A program made the translations under genes and the position numbers. A stretch of 5,270 nucleotides of DNA from JAWLAT01 sp041395325 (GTDB taxonomy: Bacteria > Pseudomonadota > Gammaproteobacteria > Xanthomonadales > SZUA-5). The notes below the pieces were generated by a model. It searched no databases. It was not told the origin of the DNA and worked only from the letters and a program-made list of their open reading frames with translations. The stretch is from NCBI GenBank assembly GCA_041395325.1, contig JAWLAT010000058.1, forward strand, positions 1-5,270, read 5' to 3'. Position 1 is the first letter of the stretch, and every line of letters begins with the position of its first letter. Positions 1 to 4,705 of this stretch are shown here, in pieces.

Positions 1-1222
1 GCTGGGCACCGAGCTGACCAGCATCGACGAGACCATCAGCGTGTTGCTGGTGATCCATCCGAAGGAGCTGTCCGACAACACCCAGTACGCGATCGACCAG
101 TTCGTGCTGCGTGGTGGCCGGCTGCTGGCGATGGTTGATCCGCAGGCGACGATCGATCAGACCGACGCCGATCCGAACAACCCCACCGCCGATATGTTCT
201 CGGCCAAGACCTCGGACCTGCCCAAGCTGTTTGCCGGCTGGGGCATCGAGTACGACCCGGCCAAGGTGGTCGCCGACCGACGCGTGGCGCTGCAGGTCAG
301 CGTGGCGCAGGGCCGCCCGCCCGTGCGGCATCCGCTGATCCTGGGTCTGACCCGCGAGCAGATGAACCAGCAGGATGTGGTCAGCGCCGAGCTGGACACG
401 GTCAATCTGGACACGGCCGGCCATTTCCGCCTGGCCGACGGTTCCGCACTGACGCTGGAACCGCTGCTGCAGTCCAGCAACGACGCCATGCTGGTGGATG
501 CCGACCGGGTTCGTTTCCTGCCCGACCCCAGCGAGCTGATGACCGACTTCACGCCCTCGGGCGAGAACTATGTGCTGGCCGCGCGTGTGTCCGGCCCGCT
601 GAAGACGGCCTTCCCCGACCGCAGTGGCGAAGGCCATCTGGCCGAATCCAGCGAGCCGGTGCAGATCCTGCTGTTCGGTGATGTGGATATGGCCAGCAAC
701 CGTCTGTGGGTGCAGGTGCAGAACTTCTTCGGCCAGCAGATCCAGAACCCCTTCGCCAACAACGGCGATCTGCTGGTCAACGGCATCGACAACATCGCCG
801 GCTCCGGTGCGCTGATCTCGGTGCGCGGCCGCGGCAGCTCGTCGCGCCCGTTCACCGTGGTGCAGGAGATGAAGCGCGATGCGGACGACCAGTTCCGTGC
901 CAAGCAGCAGCAACTGGAAGAGGAACTGCGCGAAACCGAGCGCAATCTGACCGAGTTGCAGCAGGCCAAGGGCGCCGACAGCGCGATGATCCTTTCCGGT
1001 GAGCAGCAGGCCGAGTTGCTGAAGTTCCAGCAACGCCGCGGCGAGATCCGCAAGGAACTGCGTGCGGTGCAGCGCTCGCTGGATGCCGGTATCGAGAGCC
1101 TCGGCACCACCCTGAAGTTCATCAACATCGCCCTGGTGCCGCTGCTGGTCATCGGCGTGGCGATCTTCTACGCCAATGTTCGCAGTCGCCGTCGCCGACA
1201 GGCCGCGGCGCACGTGGCCTGA
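1..1222 (+). CDS. GldG-family ABC transporter auxiliary protein, 5'-truncated by the window
   Basis: The reading frame is open from base 2, so the gene begins upstream; a GTG at 41 lies inside the domain and is not the start. 406 residues are visible, and family members are usually around 600, so an N-terminal membrane segment and part of the domain are missing. Visible residues 14-47 (LLVIHPKELSDNTQYAIDQF followed by VLRGG and MVDP) are the typical core of the GldG/ABC_transp_aux domain. Residues about 293-368 are charged, Gln/Glu-rich and heptad-like, predicting a coiled coil. Residues about 373-392 form a hydrophobic membrane helix, followed by an Arg-rich cytoplasmic tail (RSRRRR). By family knowledge the protein works with an ABC ATPase and ABC-2 permease; the large middle domain should be periplasmic. 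The substrate is unknown. It ends 18 bp before the DUF4340 gene, consistent with one operon. Family assignment is confident, function is not. Confidence 0.9.
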   Translation, partial: LGTELTSIDETISVLLVIHPKELSDNTQYAIDQFVLRGGRLLAMVDPQATIDQTDADPNNPTADMFSAKTSDLPKLFAGWGIEYDPAKVVADRRVALQVSVAQGRPPVRHPLILGLTREQMNQQDVVSAELDTVNLDTAGHFRLADGSALTLEPLLQSSNDAMLVDADRVRFLPDPSELMTDFTPSGENYVLAARVSGPLKTAFPDRSGEGHLAESSEPVQILLFGDVDMASNRLWVQVQNFFGQQIQNPFANNGDLLVNGIDNIAGSGALISVRGRGSSSRPFTVVQEMKRDADDQFRAKQQQLEEELRETERNLTELQQAKGADSAMILSGEQQAELLKFQQRRGEIRKELRAVQRSLDAGIESLGTTLKFINIALVPLLVIGVAIFYANVRSRRRRQAAAHVA

Positions 1223-1228
1223 GGAAGC

Positions 1229-1233
1229 AGGAG
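1229..1233 (+). promoter_or_regulatory. Ribosome binding site of the DUF4340 gene
   Basis: AGGAG lies 7 nt before the ATG at 1241, an ideal Shine-Dalgarno spacing. It sits just after the upstream TGA (1220-1222), so the downstream gene has its own initiation signal within the same transcript. Confidence 0.8.
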
Positions 1234-1240
1234 AACGAGC

Positions 1241-2461
1241 ATGCAGAAGCGCAATCTGATCCTGATCGTCGCCGTCGTCGCCCTGCTGCTGCTGGGCTGG
1301 CTGCTGGGCCGCTCGGGTGGCACCGATGATTCGGTCGAAGGCATCGGCAAGCCCTTGCTGCCCGGTGTGGCCGCCGACGTCAATCAGGTCACCGGCCTCA
1401 AGCTCAGTGGCGCCGGTGGCGAAGTGATCGCCGAAGTGCGCCGCGATGGCGAGCAATGGACCGTGGTCTCCAGTCACGGCTACCCGGCCGATGTGTCGGT
1501 GGTGCGCCGGTTCCTGCTGGCACTGAAGGACGCGGTCAAGCGCGATGTGCGCACCAGCAAGCCGGAGCGCTACGCCAGCATCGGTGTCGAGGATCCGCTG
1601 GAGAATGCCGATGCCAAGGGCATGCTGGTGGAACTGCAGGGCGTCGCCGAACCGACTCGGGCGATCATCGGCACCTATGCCGCTGGCGGCGGCGATCACA
1701 CCTATGCCCGTCTGGCCGACCAGCCGCAAAGCTGGCTGGTCAGCGGCAATCTGATCCCGGAGAAGACCGCCGGCAACTGGCTCGCCCGCGACCTGGTCGA
1801 TGTGCCCTCTTCGCGCGTGCTCAGCGTGGCGATCACCGATCCCGACGGCAAGACCTTGAACCTGGTCAAGCCGAACGAGAGCGACATCAACTACACCGTG
1901 CAGGATGTGCCCAAGGGTCGCGAGCTGAGCTCGGAGTCGGTCGGCAACGCGATTGCCGGCGTGCTCGGCAGCCTGCAGCTGGAAGGCGTGCGCCCGGCAG
2001 CAGACGCCGCCGTGCCTGAGACCGGCGTCTACACCGGCCGCTATCTGACCCGCGAAGGTCTGGTGGTGACGCTGCAGGGTTGGGAAGACGGCGAAAAGCG
2101 CCTGCTGCGACTGCAGGCCGCGGTGGATCCGACCACGATCGAGGCCTGGGCCACGCAGGAGCAGGCCAGGCGCGAAGCCGCAGCAGCCTCGGCCGCTGCG
2201 GCCAGCGAAGCCAGCGCCGCCGCCGAAGGCGGCGACCAGGCCAGCGAGGACGCCGAAGCGGCGGCCGAACAGGCCGATGCCGAACCCGCCGACCCGGCCG
2301 CTGCCGTCGCCGCCATCGTGCAGGAACAAACCAGCACGGTGCAGGCCGAAGCCGACGCCATCAACGCCCGCACCCAGGCCTGGACCTTCGAGGTCCCGAC
2401 CTGGAAATACGCCAATCTGGCCAAGCGGATGGAAGATCTGCTGAAGCCCAAGGAAGGTTGA
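1241..2461 (+). CDS. DUF4340 domain-containing membrane-anchored protein
   Basis: The 406-residue product starts with MQKR and a hydrophobic helix (about residues 5-23), a signal anchor that would place the rest in the periplasm. The DUF4340 pattern follows: a Trp-containing beta segment near 73, YASIGVEDP at 111-119, a GTYAAGGGDHTYARL-like strand pair at 154-168, then SWLV and NWLARDLVDVPS through 190. A conserved C-terminal segment lies at 381-402 (WTFEVPTWKYANL, then KRMEDLL). Between about 312 and 359 is an Ala/Glu/Asp-rich low-complexity stretch, probably a flexible insertion or helical linker inside the domain. DUF4340 genes commonly follow GldG-type auxiliary genes of ABC operons, as here, suggesting a partner in the same envelope complex. 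The biochemical role is unknown. The start is set by the AGGAG at 1229-1233 and the signal anchor. Confidence 0.94.
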   Translation: MQKRNLILIVAVVALLLLGWLLGRSGGTDDSVEGIGKPLLPGVAADVNQVTGLKLSGAGGEVIAEVRRDGEQWTVVSSHGYPADVSVVRRFLLALKDAVKRDVRTSKPERYASIGVEDPLENADAKGMLVELQGVAEPTRAIIGTYAAGGGDHTYARLADQPQSWLVSGNLIPEKTAGNWLARDLVDVPSSRVLSVAITDPDGKTLNLVKPNESDINYTVQDVPKGRELSSESVGNAIAGVLGSLQLEGVRPAADAAVPETGVYTGRYLTREGLVVTLQGWEDGEKRLLRLQAAVDPTTIEAWATQEQARREAAAASAAAASEASAAAEGGDQASEDAEAAAEQADAEPADPAAAVAAIVQEQTSTVQAEADAINARTQAWTFEVPTWKYANLAKRMEDLLKPKEG

Positions 2462-2468
2462 TGAGTGA

Positions 2469-2489
2469 GGGCCCAGGGCTGAGGGCTGA
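2469..2489 (+). repeat. Heptamer tandem repeat, three units
   Basis: Three consecutive 7-bp units read GGGCCCA, GGGCTGA, GGGCTGA; the last two are identical. The heptamer before them (TGAGTGA, 2462-2468) is only weakly similar. The array starts 7 bp after the DUF4340 stop codon. Short heptameric arrays occur in intergenic DNA of several bacterial groups; no function can be read from this one. Confidence 0.6.
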
Positions 2490-2498
2490 GAAGAGCAG

Positions 2499-2524
2499 TT
2501 CCTGTGGCCAGTTCCAGTAGCCAG
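2499..2524 (+). repeat. Imperfect 13-bp tandem repeat
   Basis: TTCCTGTGGCCAG (2499-2511) is followed directly by TTCCAGTAGCCAG (2512-2524), with 11 of 13 positions identical. It looks like an old local duplication by replication slippage. Confidence 0.55.
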
Positions 2525-2601
2525 CATGAGCCGGTCTCTGGGAGTGGCATTGGTGTGGAAACAGGAACTTGCCTTTCGGCCAATTGAGCGACGGTCTTGA
2601 G

Positions 2602-2625
2602 GTAGGAGCCTGCCCTGCAGGCGAT
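2602..2625 (+). repeat. REP-type extragenic palindrome, copy 1
   Basis: The element reads GTAG GA, then GCCTGC (2608-2613), loop CCT, GCAGGC (2617-2622), then GAT. The perfect 6-bp stem with a conserved GTRG tetranucleotide 5' of it is the classic layout of REP sequences that are mobilised or maintained by RAYT (REP-associated tyrosine transposase) proteins. Copy 2 at 2687-2709 has the same head and tail but a different stem. Family knowledge gives the class; the link to a RAYT in this genome is inference. Confidence 0.72.
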
Positions 2626-2654
2626 TGAGCGCATGCTTCCCGCCGGCAAATACG

Positions 2655-2669
2655 GTAGGCCTTCGCGAT
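2655..2669 (+). repeat. Possible decayed REP remnant
   Basis: GTAGG followed by CCTTCGCGAT resembles the head and tail of the neighbouring REP copies with most of the left stem arm deleted. It lies between the two intact copies and in the same orientation. No perfect stem remains, so this is tentative. Confidence 0.25.
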
Positions 2670-2686
2670 AGCGGCTCAGCAGCACT

Positions 2687-2709
2687 GTGGGAGCGAGCTT
2701 GCTCGCGAT
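2687..2709 (+). repeat. REP-type extragenic palindrome, copy 2
   Basis: The element reads GTGG GA, GCGAGC (2693-2698), TT, GCTCGC (2701-2706), GAT. This closely matches the common REP form seen in Pseudomonas and related gammaproteobacteria. It is in direct orientation with copy 1, with 85 bp between their first bases. A TTTT run at 2711-2714 follows the stem, so on the plus strand it could also act as a weak terminator for the upstream operon. Confidence 0.78.
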
Positions 2710-2716
2710 CTTTTGG

Positions 2717-2744
2717 CTCGGGTGCCTCGCAACGGCACCCTGAG
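2717..2744 (+). other. Strong hairpin upstream of the DUF423 gene
   Basis: GGGTGCC (2720-2726) and GGCACCC (2734-2740) form a perfect 7-bp stem with a 7-nt loop (TCGCAAC). CTC at 2717-2719 and GAG at 2742-2744 could extend it past one bulged T. No T-run follows on either strand, so it is not a standard intrinsic terminator. It could be a 5'-leader structure or a protein-binding palindrome; no specific role is supported. Confidence 0.5.
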
Positions 2745-2762
2745 AACGATAACCCCGAAGCC

Positions 2763-2767
2763 GAGGA
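2763..2767 (+). promoter_or_regulatory. Ribosome binding site of the DUF423 gene
   Basis: GAGGA lies 7 nt before the ATG at 2775 and supports that start. Confidence 0.7.
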
Positions 2768-2774
2768 CACCTGA

Positions 2775-3149
2775 ATGAAAGGTCGTTGGTTCGCTGTCCT
2801 CGGCGCTCTGGCCGCCGCCATCGCGGTGGCCGGGGATGCCTACGGATCACATGGATTGCCGGGCAAGGTATCGGCCGCACTGGTCGAGCGCTTTGCCCGG
2901 GCCATGCACTATTTGCTGCTGCACGGCATCGCCCTGGCCGCCATCGGCCCGCGCCTGAACTCCATCGCCGAACGCCTGTCGCTGGCGACCGTCGCACTGG
3001 GGATGCTGCTGTTCAGCGGCGCACTGGCCCTGTCGGTGCTGTGGCCGGTCTGGCACTGGACCCGCCTGGCACCGGTCGGCGGCACGCTGCTGATCGCTGG
3101 CTGGTTGTTGCTGGCCGTGGCAACACTGTTCCGTCGCGGCGGCGGCTGA
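2775..3149 (+). CDS. DUF423 (YgdD-like) small integral membrane protein
   Basis: The 124-residue product has the length and layout of DUF423 proteins: four hydrophobic helices at about 4-21, 44-60, 69-91 and 100-118. Family landmarks are GDAYGSHGL (20-28, in place of the commoner GAFGAHGL), a YLLLHG segment at 46-51, LFSGALAL at 79-86, and LAPVGGTLLIAGWLLLA at 98-114. The N-terminal helix is part of the fold, so it should not be read as a cleaved signal. The function of the family is unknown. The gene follows the REP-containing spacer and precedes the phosphatase-like gene by 14 bp, suggesting co-transcription. The start is supported by GAGGA at 2763-2767. Confidence 0.94.
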   Translation: MKGRWFAVLGALAAAIAVAGDAYGSHGLPGKVSAALVERFARAMHYLLLHGIALAAIGPRLNSIAERLSLATVALGMLLFSGALALSVLWPVWHWTRLAPVGGTLLIAGWLLLAVATLFRRGGG

Positions 3150-3163
3150 ACCCGCCCATCCCC

Positions 3164-3493
3164 ATGAAGCACGTCCTGTTTCTCTGCAGCCAGAACCGCC
3201 TGCGCAGCCCCACGGCGGAACAGCTTTTCGCCAATTGGCCGGGAATCGAAACGGCCTCGGCCGGCCTCAACAACGATGCCGAGCAGCCGTTGACCACCGA
3301 ACTACTGGCTTGGTCCGATCTGATCGTCTGCATGGAGAAGTCGCACCGGAATCGCCTCTCGGCCAAGTTCAAGGCGCACCTGGACCACCAGCGTATCGTG
3401 GTGCTGAACATTCCGGACGAGTTCGACTACATGGACCCGGAGCTGGTGCAACTGCTGAAGGCCCGGGTTCCGCGACATTTGCCCACCCTCTGA
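3164..3493 (+). CDS. Low-molecular-weight phosphotyrosine phosphatase-like protein, short form
   Basis: The 109-residue product begins MKHVLFLCSQNRLRSPTAEQ. It carries the C-x5-R-S phosphate-binding loop of low-molecular-weight tyrosine phosphatases, with nucleophile Cys8, Arg14 and Ser15. The short second half ends around IPDEFDYMDPELVQLLK; Asp91-Pro92 may stand in for the DP general acid of canonical enzymes. Canonical members are about 150 residues, but a roughly 109-residue subfamily with the CSQNRLRSPTAE signature is widespread, so this is not a truncation. It should be cytoplasmic; the substrate is unknown and may not be phosphotyrosine. No clear Shine-Dalgarno precedes the ATG, which lies 14 bp after the DUF423 stop, so translational coupling is likely. 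The frame stays open upstream inside DUF423, but homology begins at this Met. Confidence 0.92.
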   Translation: MKHVLFLCSQNRLRSPTAEQLFANWPGIETASAGLNNDAEQPLTTELLAWSDLIVCMEKSHRNRLSAKFKAHLDHQRIVVLNIPDEFDYMDPELVQLLKARVPRHLPTL

Positions 3494-3499
3494 CGGTTT

Positions 3500-3530
3500 T
3501 CAGCACGCGGCTGACGTTGATTTCCGCTTT
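3500..3530 (+). terminator. Weak candidate terminator after the phosphatase gene
   Basis: TCAGC (3500-3504), loop ACGCG, GCTGA (3510-3514) gives a 5-bp stem, followed by T-enriched sequence (ATTT, CTTTT). The T-tract is interrupted and the stem is short. The position 7 bp after the stop codon fits, but efficiency is doubtful. Confidence 0.3.
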
Positions 3531-3543
3531 TGATTTCCGCTTT
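3518..3543 (+). repeat. Perfect 2 x 13-bp tandem duplication
   Basis: TGATTTCCGCTTT occurs at 3518-3530 and again, directly adjacent and identical, at 3531-3543. It lies in the 113-bp spacer between the convergent phosphatase-like and carboxymuconolactone decarboxylase-like genes. Perfect identity suggests a recent slippage duplication. A small inverted repeat GGGC-GCTCA-GCCC follows at 3544-3556. Confidence 0.75.
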
Positions 3544-3606
3544 GGGCGCTCAGCCCGACCTTCTGGTGTCCCGTTGGCATCGCGGCCGATCGAGACTGCG
3601 GAACCC

Positions 3607-4158
3607 TCAAGGCCGTGGCGGAAAGCGGGCCGCTCCGGGCTCCAGTGGCAGCCGCAGCGCCTTGCACAGTGTGCTGACCGTGCGATAGAAGCCGGCCACG
3701 AGCAGCAACTCCAGCAGCGCTTCTTCGCTGTAGGACTGCCGCAAGGTCTGCCAGAGCGCGTCGCTGATGTCAGCCGAGCGATGCAGCTCATCGCACAACT
3801 GCAATAGCAATCTGTCGACCGGCGTCCAGCAAGGATCATCCGGTCCGCCATGGACCAGCGCGACGATCTGTGCCTCGGACAGACCGGCGGCCTTGCCGAA
3901 GTAGCGGATGTGTACACCCCATTCGTACTCGCAGCCGTTCAACGCCGTCGTGCGATCGATGACCAGTTCGCGCTGGCGCAGACTCAGATGCCCTGGGTCC
4001 AGCAGACCACCGGCGAAGAAGCGCTGGAACAGACGCTCATCTCGCGCCAGCGTCGTGAACAGCCGCAAAGGCGCACTGCCGGGTTTCATCGTGCGGTCCA
4101 ACCAGGCCTGGACCGCATCGCTGAACGGGGCTGCAGCGGGCTCGATTCGTGCGTTCAT
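3607..4158 (-). CDS. Carboxymuconolactone decarboxylase-family (AhpD-fold) protein
   Basis: The 183-residue product is all-helical and carries the family core: RQRELVIDRTTALNGCEYEW then GVH (residues 61-83), GLSEAQIVAL at 92-101, DELH at 123-126 and a LLELLLVAGFYRTVS segment at 128 onward in the last third. Compared with mycobacterial AhpD (Glu118, Cys130, His132, Cys133, His137), the same spacing gives Glu64, Cys76, Tyr78, Glu79 and His83, so the second cysteine is glutamate. AhpD-like peroxidase or disulfide activity is therefore unlikely; a lyase, hydrolase or other role is open. Two in-frame ATGs exist, at 4164 and 4158. AGCAGG (4166-4171, minus strand) is 7 nt from the 4158 ATG but only 1 nt from the other, so 4158 is preferred. 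The gene is divergent from an HxlR-type regulator that probably controls it. Confidence 0.92.
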   Translation of the reverse strand: MNARIEPAAAPFSDAVQAWLDRTMKPGSAPLRLFTTLARDERLFQRFFAGGLLDPGHLSLRQRELVIDRTTALNGCEYEWGVHIRYFGKAAGLSEAQIVALVHGGPDDPCWTPVDRLLLQLCDELHRSADISDALWQTLRQSYSEEALLELLLVAGFYRTVSTLCKALRLPLEPGAARFPPRP

Positions 4159-4165
4159 GGGCATG

Positions 4166-4171
4166 CCTGCT
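4166..4171 (-). promoter_or_regulatory. Ribosome binding site deciding the minus-strand start
   Basis: Read on the minus strand, AGCAGG precedes the ATG at 4158 by 7 nt and the ATG at 4164 by 1 nt, favouring the downstream start. It overlaps the edge of the GCTATA palindrome, so a repressor bound there would also cover the initiation region. Confidence 0.5.
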
Positions 4172-4185
4172 ATATTTTTTATAGC
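4169..4185. promoter_or_regulatory. Palindromic operator candidate in the divergent promoter region
   Basis: GCTATA (4169-4174), five Ts, TATAGC (4180-4185) is a perfect 17-bp inverted repeat in a short AT-rich patch of otherwise GC-rich DNA. It lies between the divergent AhpD-fold gene and the HxlR-type regulator. The size and symmetry suit a dimeric winged-helix regulator. TATAAA on the minus strand (4183 to 4178) could be a -10 box for the AhpD-fold gene; TATATT (4171-4176) or TATAGC could serve the regulator. No convincing -35 elements accompany them. Control by the adjacent regulator is inference from position. Confidence 0.6.
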
Positions 4186-4202
4186 ATCTTGACGACCCTG
4201 CT

Positions 4203-4562
4203 ATGAAAAGTAAAGCACCGATACCTGCCATCGGCACCCGGGCACGTGGCAGCCGCAGCGGACGCCCGATCATGGTGGCGCTGGATCTGCTCGGTCGACG
4301 CAATGCGCTGCGCATCCTGTGGGAACTGCGCAGTGGCGAGCCGCTGACCTTCCGTGCCTTGCAGGACGCGGCCCAGACCAACCCGGCGCTGCTCAACACG
4401 CGACTGACCGAACTACGAGCCGCGGCGCTGGTCGTGCACGAGGGCCAGGGCTACCAGCTCAGTGACCACGGGCAGGCGTTGCTGCAGGCGCTCCATCCGT
4501 TGGCCGACTGGGCTACAACCTGGGCGGCCAGCCAGGCGCCGGTCGATCAGCCTGCGGACTGA
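4203..4562 (+). CDS. HxlR-like winged helix-turn-helix transcriptional regulator
   Basis: The 119-residue product has a basic N-terminal arm (GTRARGSRSGRPIM, 11-24), then ALDLLGRRNALRILWELRSG (26-45), which matches the first helices of HxlR/MarR-type winged-helix proteins. The likely recognition helix is within NPALLNTRLTELR (60-72), a short wing at 78-86, and a GYQLSDHGQALLQAL segment (83-97) with a final ADWATTW dimerisation-type helix. The usual Trp of the GxxW-lxIL motif is Asn34 here. The wing is shorter than in typical HxlR proteins. There is no cysteine, so a thiol redox sensor is excluded. No clear Shine-Dalgarno precedes the ATG, so initiation may be weak or on a short leader. The N-terminal arm looks family-like, which supports this start over the Met at 4272. 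It probably represses itself and the divergent AhpD-fold gene through the palindrome at 4169-4185. Confidence 0.88.
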   Translation: MKSKAPIPAIGTRARGSRSGRPIMVALDLLGRRNALRILWELRSGEPLTFRALQDAAQTNPALLNTRLTELRAAALVVHEGQGYQLSDHGQALLQALHPLADWATTWAASQAPVDQPAD

Positions 4563-4574
4563 TCTGCCACCGCC

Positions 4575-4627
4575 CCGCTGTCAGCGGCCCGGGTTCCATG
4601 CTGACCACCTGGCCGTTGAAGCGGCCA
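4575..4627 (+). other. Two small inverted repeats between the regulator and the GFA gene
   Basis: CCGCTG-T-CAGCGG (4575-4587) is a perfect 13-bp palindrome. TGGCCG (4610-4615) and CGGCCA (4622-4627) form a 6-bp stem with a 6-nt loop. Neither is followed by a T-run, so neither is a good intrinsic terminator. In GC-rich DNA such matches arise easily by chance. Confidence 0.3.
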
Positions 4628-4693
4628 CAATCGCGCCACTCAGGTCGTGTGAAGGGTCACCCGGGCCTGAGCACGAACAGCCATGGCTACTTC

Positions 4694-4698
4694 AGAGG
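4694..4698 (+). promoter_or_regulatory. Ribosome binding site of the GFA gene
   Basis: AGAGG lies 7 nt before the ATG at 4706. It selects this start over the in-frame ATG at 4598, whose 36 extra residues show no family similarity. Confidence 0.7.
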
Positions 4699-4705
4699 TG
4701 CAAGC

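Larger units (their letters stand above)
2462..2774. other. 313-bp gene-free spacer with several small repeats
   Basis: No convincing gene is present. Open frames crossing it in either direction lack family-like sequence and start signals. The first part (2462-2570) holds short tandem repeats and a 9-bp inverted repeat (AGTTCCTGT at 2497-2505, ACAGGAACT at 2561-2569). The second part (2602-2714) holds REP-type palindromes, and a strong hairpin sits at 2720-2740 just before the DUF423 gene. The octamer ATTGAGCG occurs at 2583-2590 and again at 2624-2631. The spacer separates the ABC operon from the next gene pair, so it should contain a terminator and a promoter, but no clear sigma-70 promoter could be picked out. 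Confidence 0.7.

Noticed and set aside
2041..2997. A 318-codon open frame on the minus strand across the DUF4340 3' end, the spacer and the DUF423 5' end
   Set aside because: It is an open frame opposite GC-rich genes. Its product is Arg/Ser/Ala-rich with no family-like motif, and it runs through the repeat-bearing spacer and two well-supported plus-strand genes.
2786..3163. Upstream extension of the phosphatase reading frame through the DUF423 gene
   Set aside because: The frame is open, but the translation is Arg-rich and unlike any domain. The conserved phosphatase sequence begins at the Met at 3164.
3544..3556. GGGC-GCTCA-GCCC as a bidirectional terminator between convergent genes
   Set aside because: The stem is only 4 bp and neither strand has a T-run directly after it.
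4189..4216. TTGACG (4189-4194) with TAAAGC (4211-4216) as a promoter for the regulator
   Set aside because: The -35 match is good, but transcription would start inside the gene, downstream of the preferred ATG at 4203. The next Met (4272) would remove the basic arm, which looks family-like.
4639..4671. CTCAGG...CCTGAG inverted repeat and GGGTCACCC (4654-4662) as an operator of the GFA gene
   Set aside because: The arms are short with a 21-nt loop, the composition is GC-rich, and no promoter element is near; chance is a sufficient explanation.
4598..4705. Longer N-terminus for the GFA protein starting at the ATG at 4598
   Set aside because: The 36 extra residues do not resemble the family, and a well-placed AGAGG precedes the ATG at 4706.
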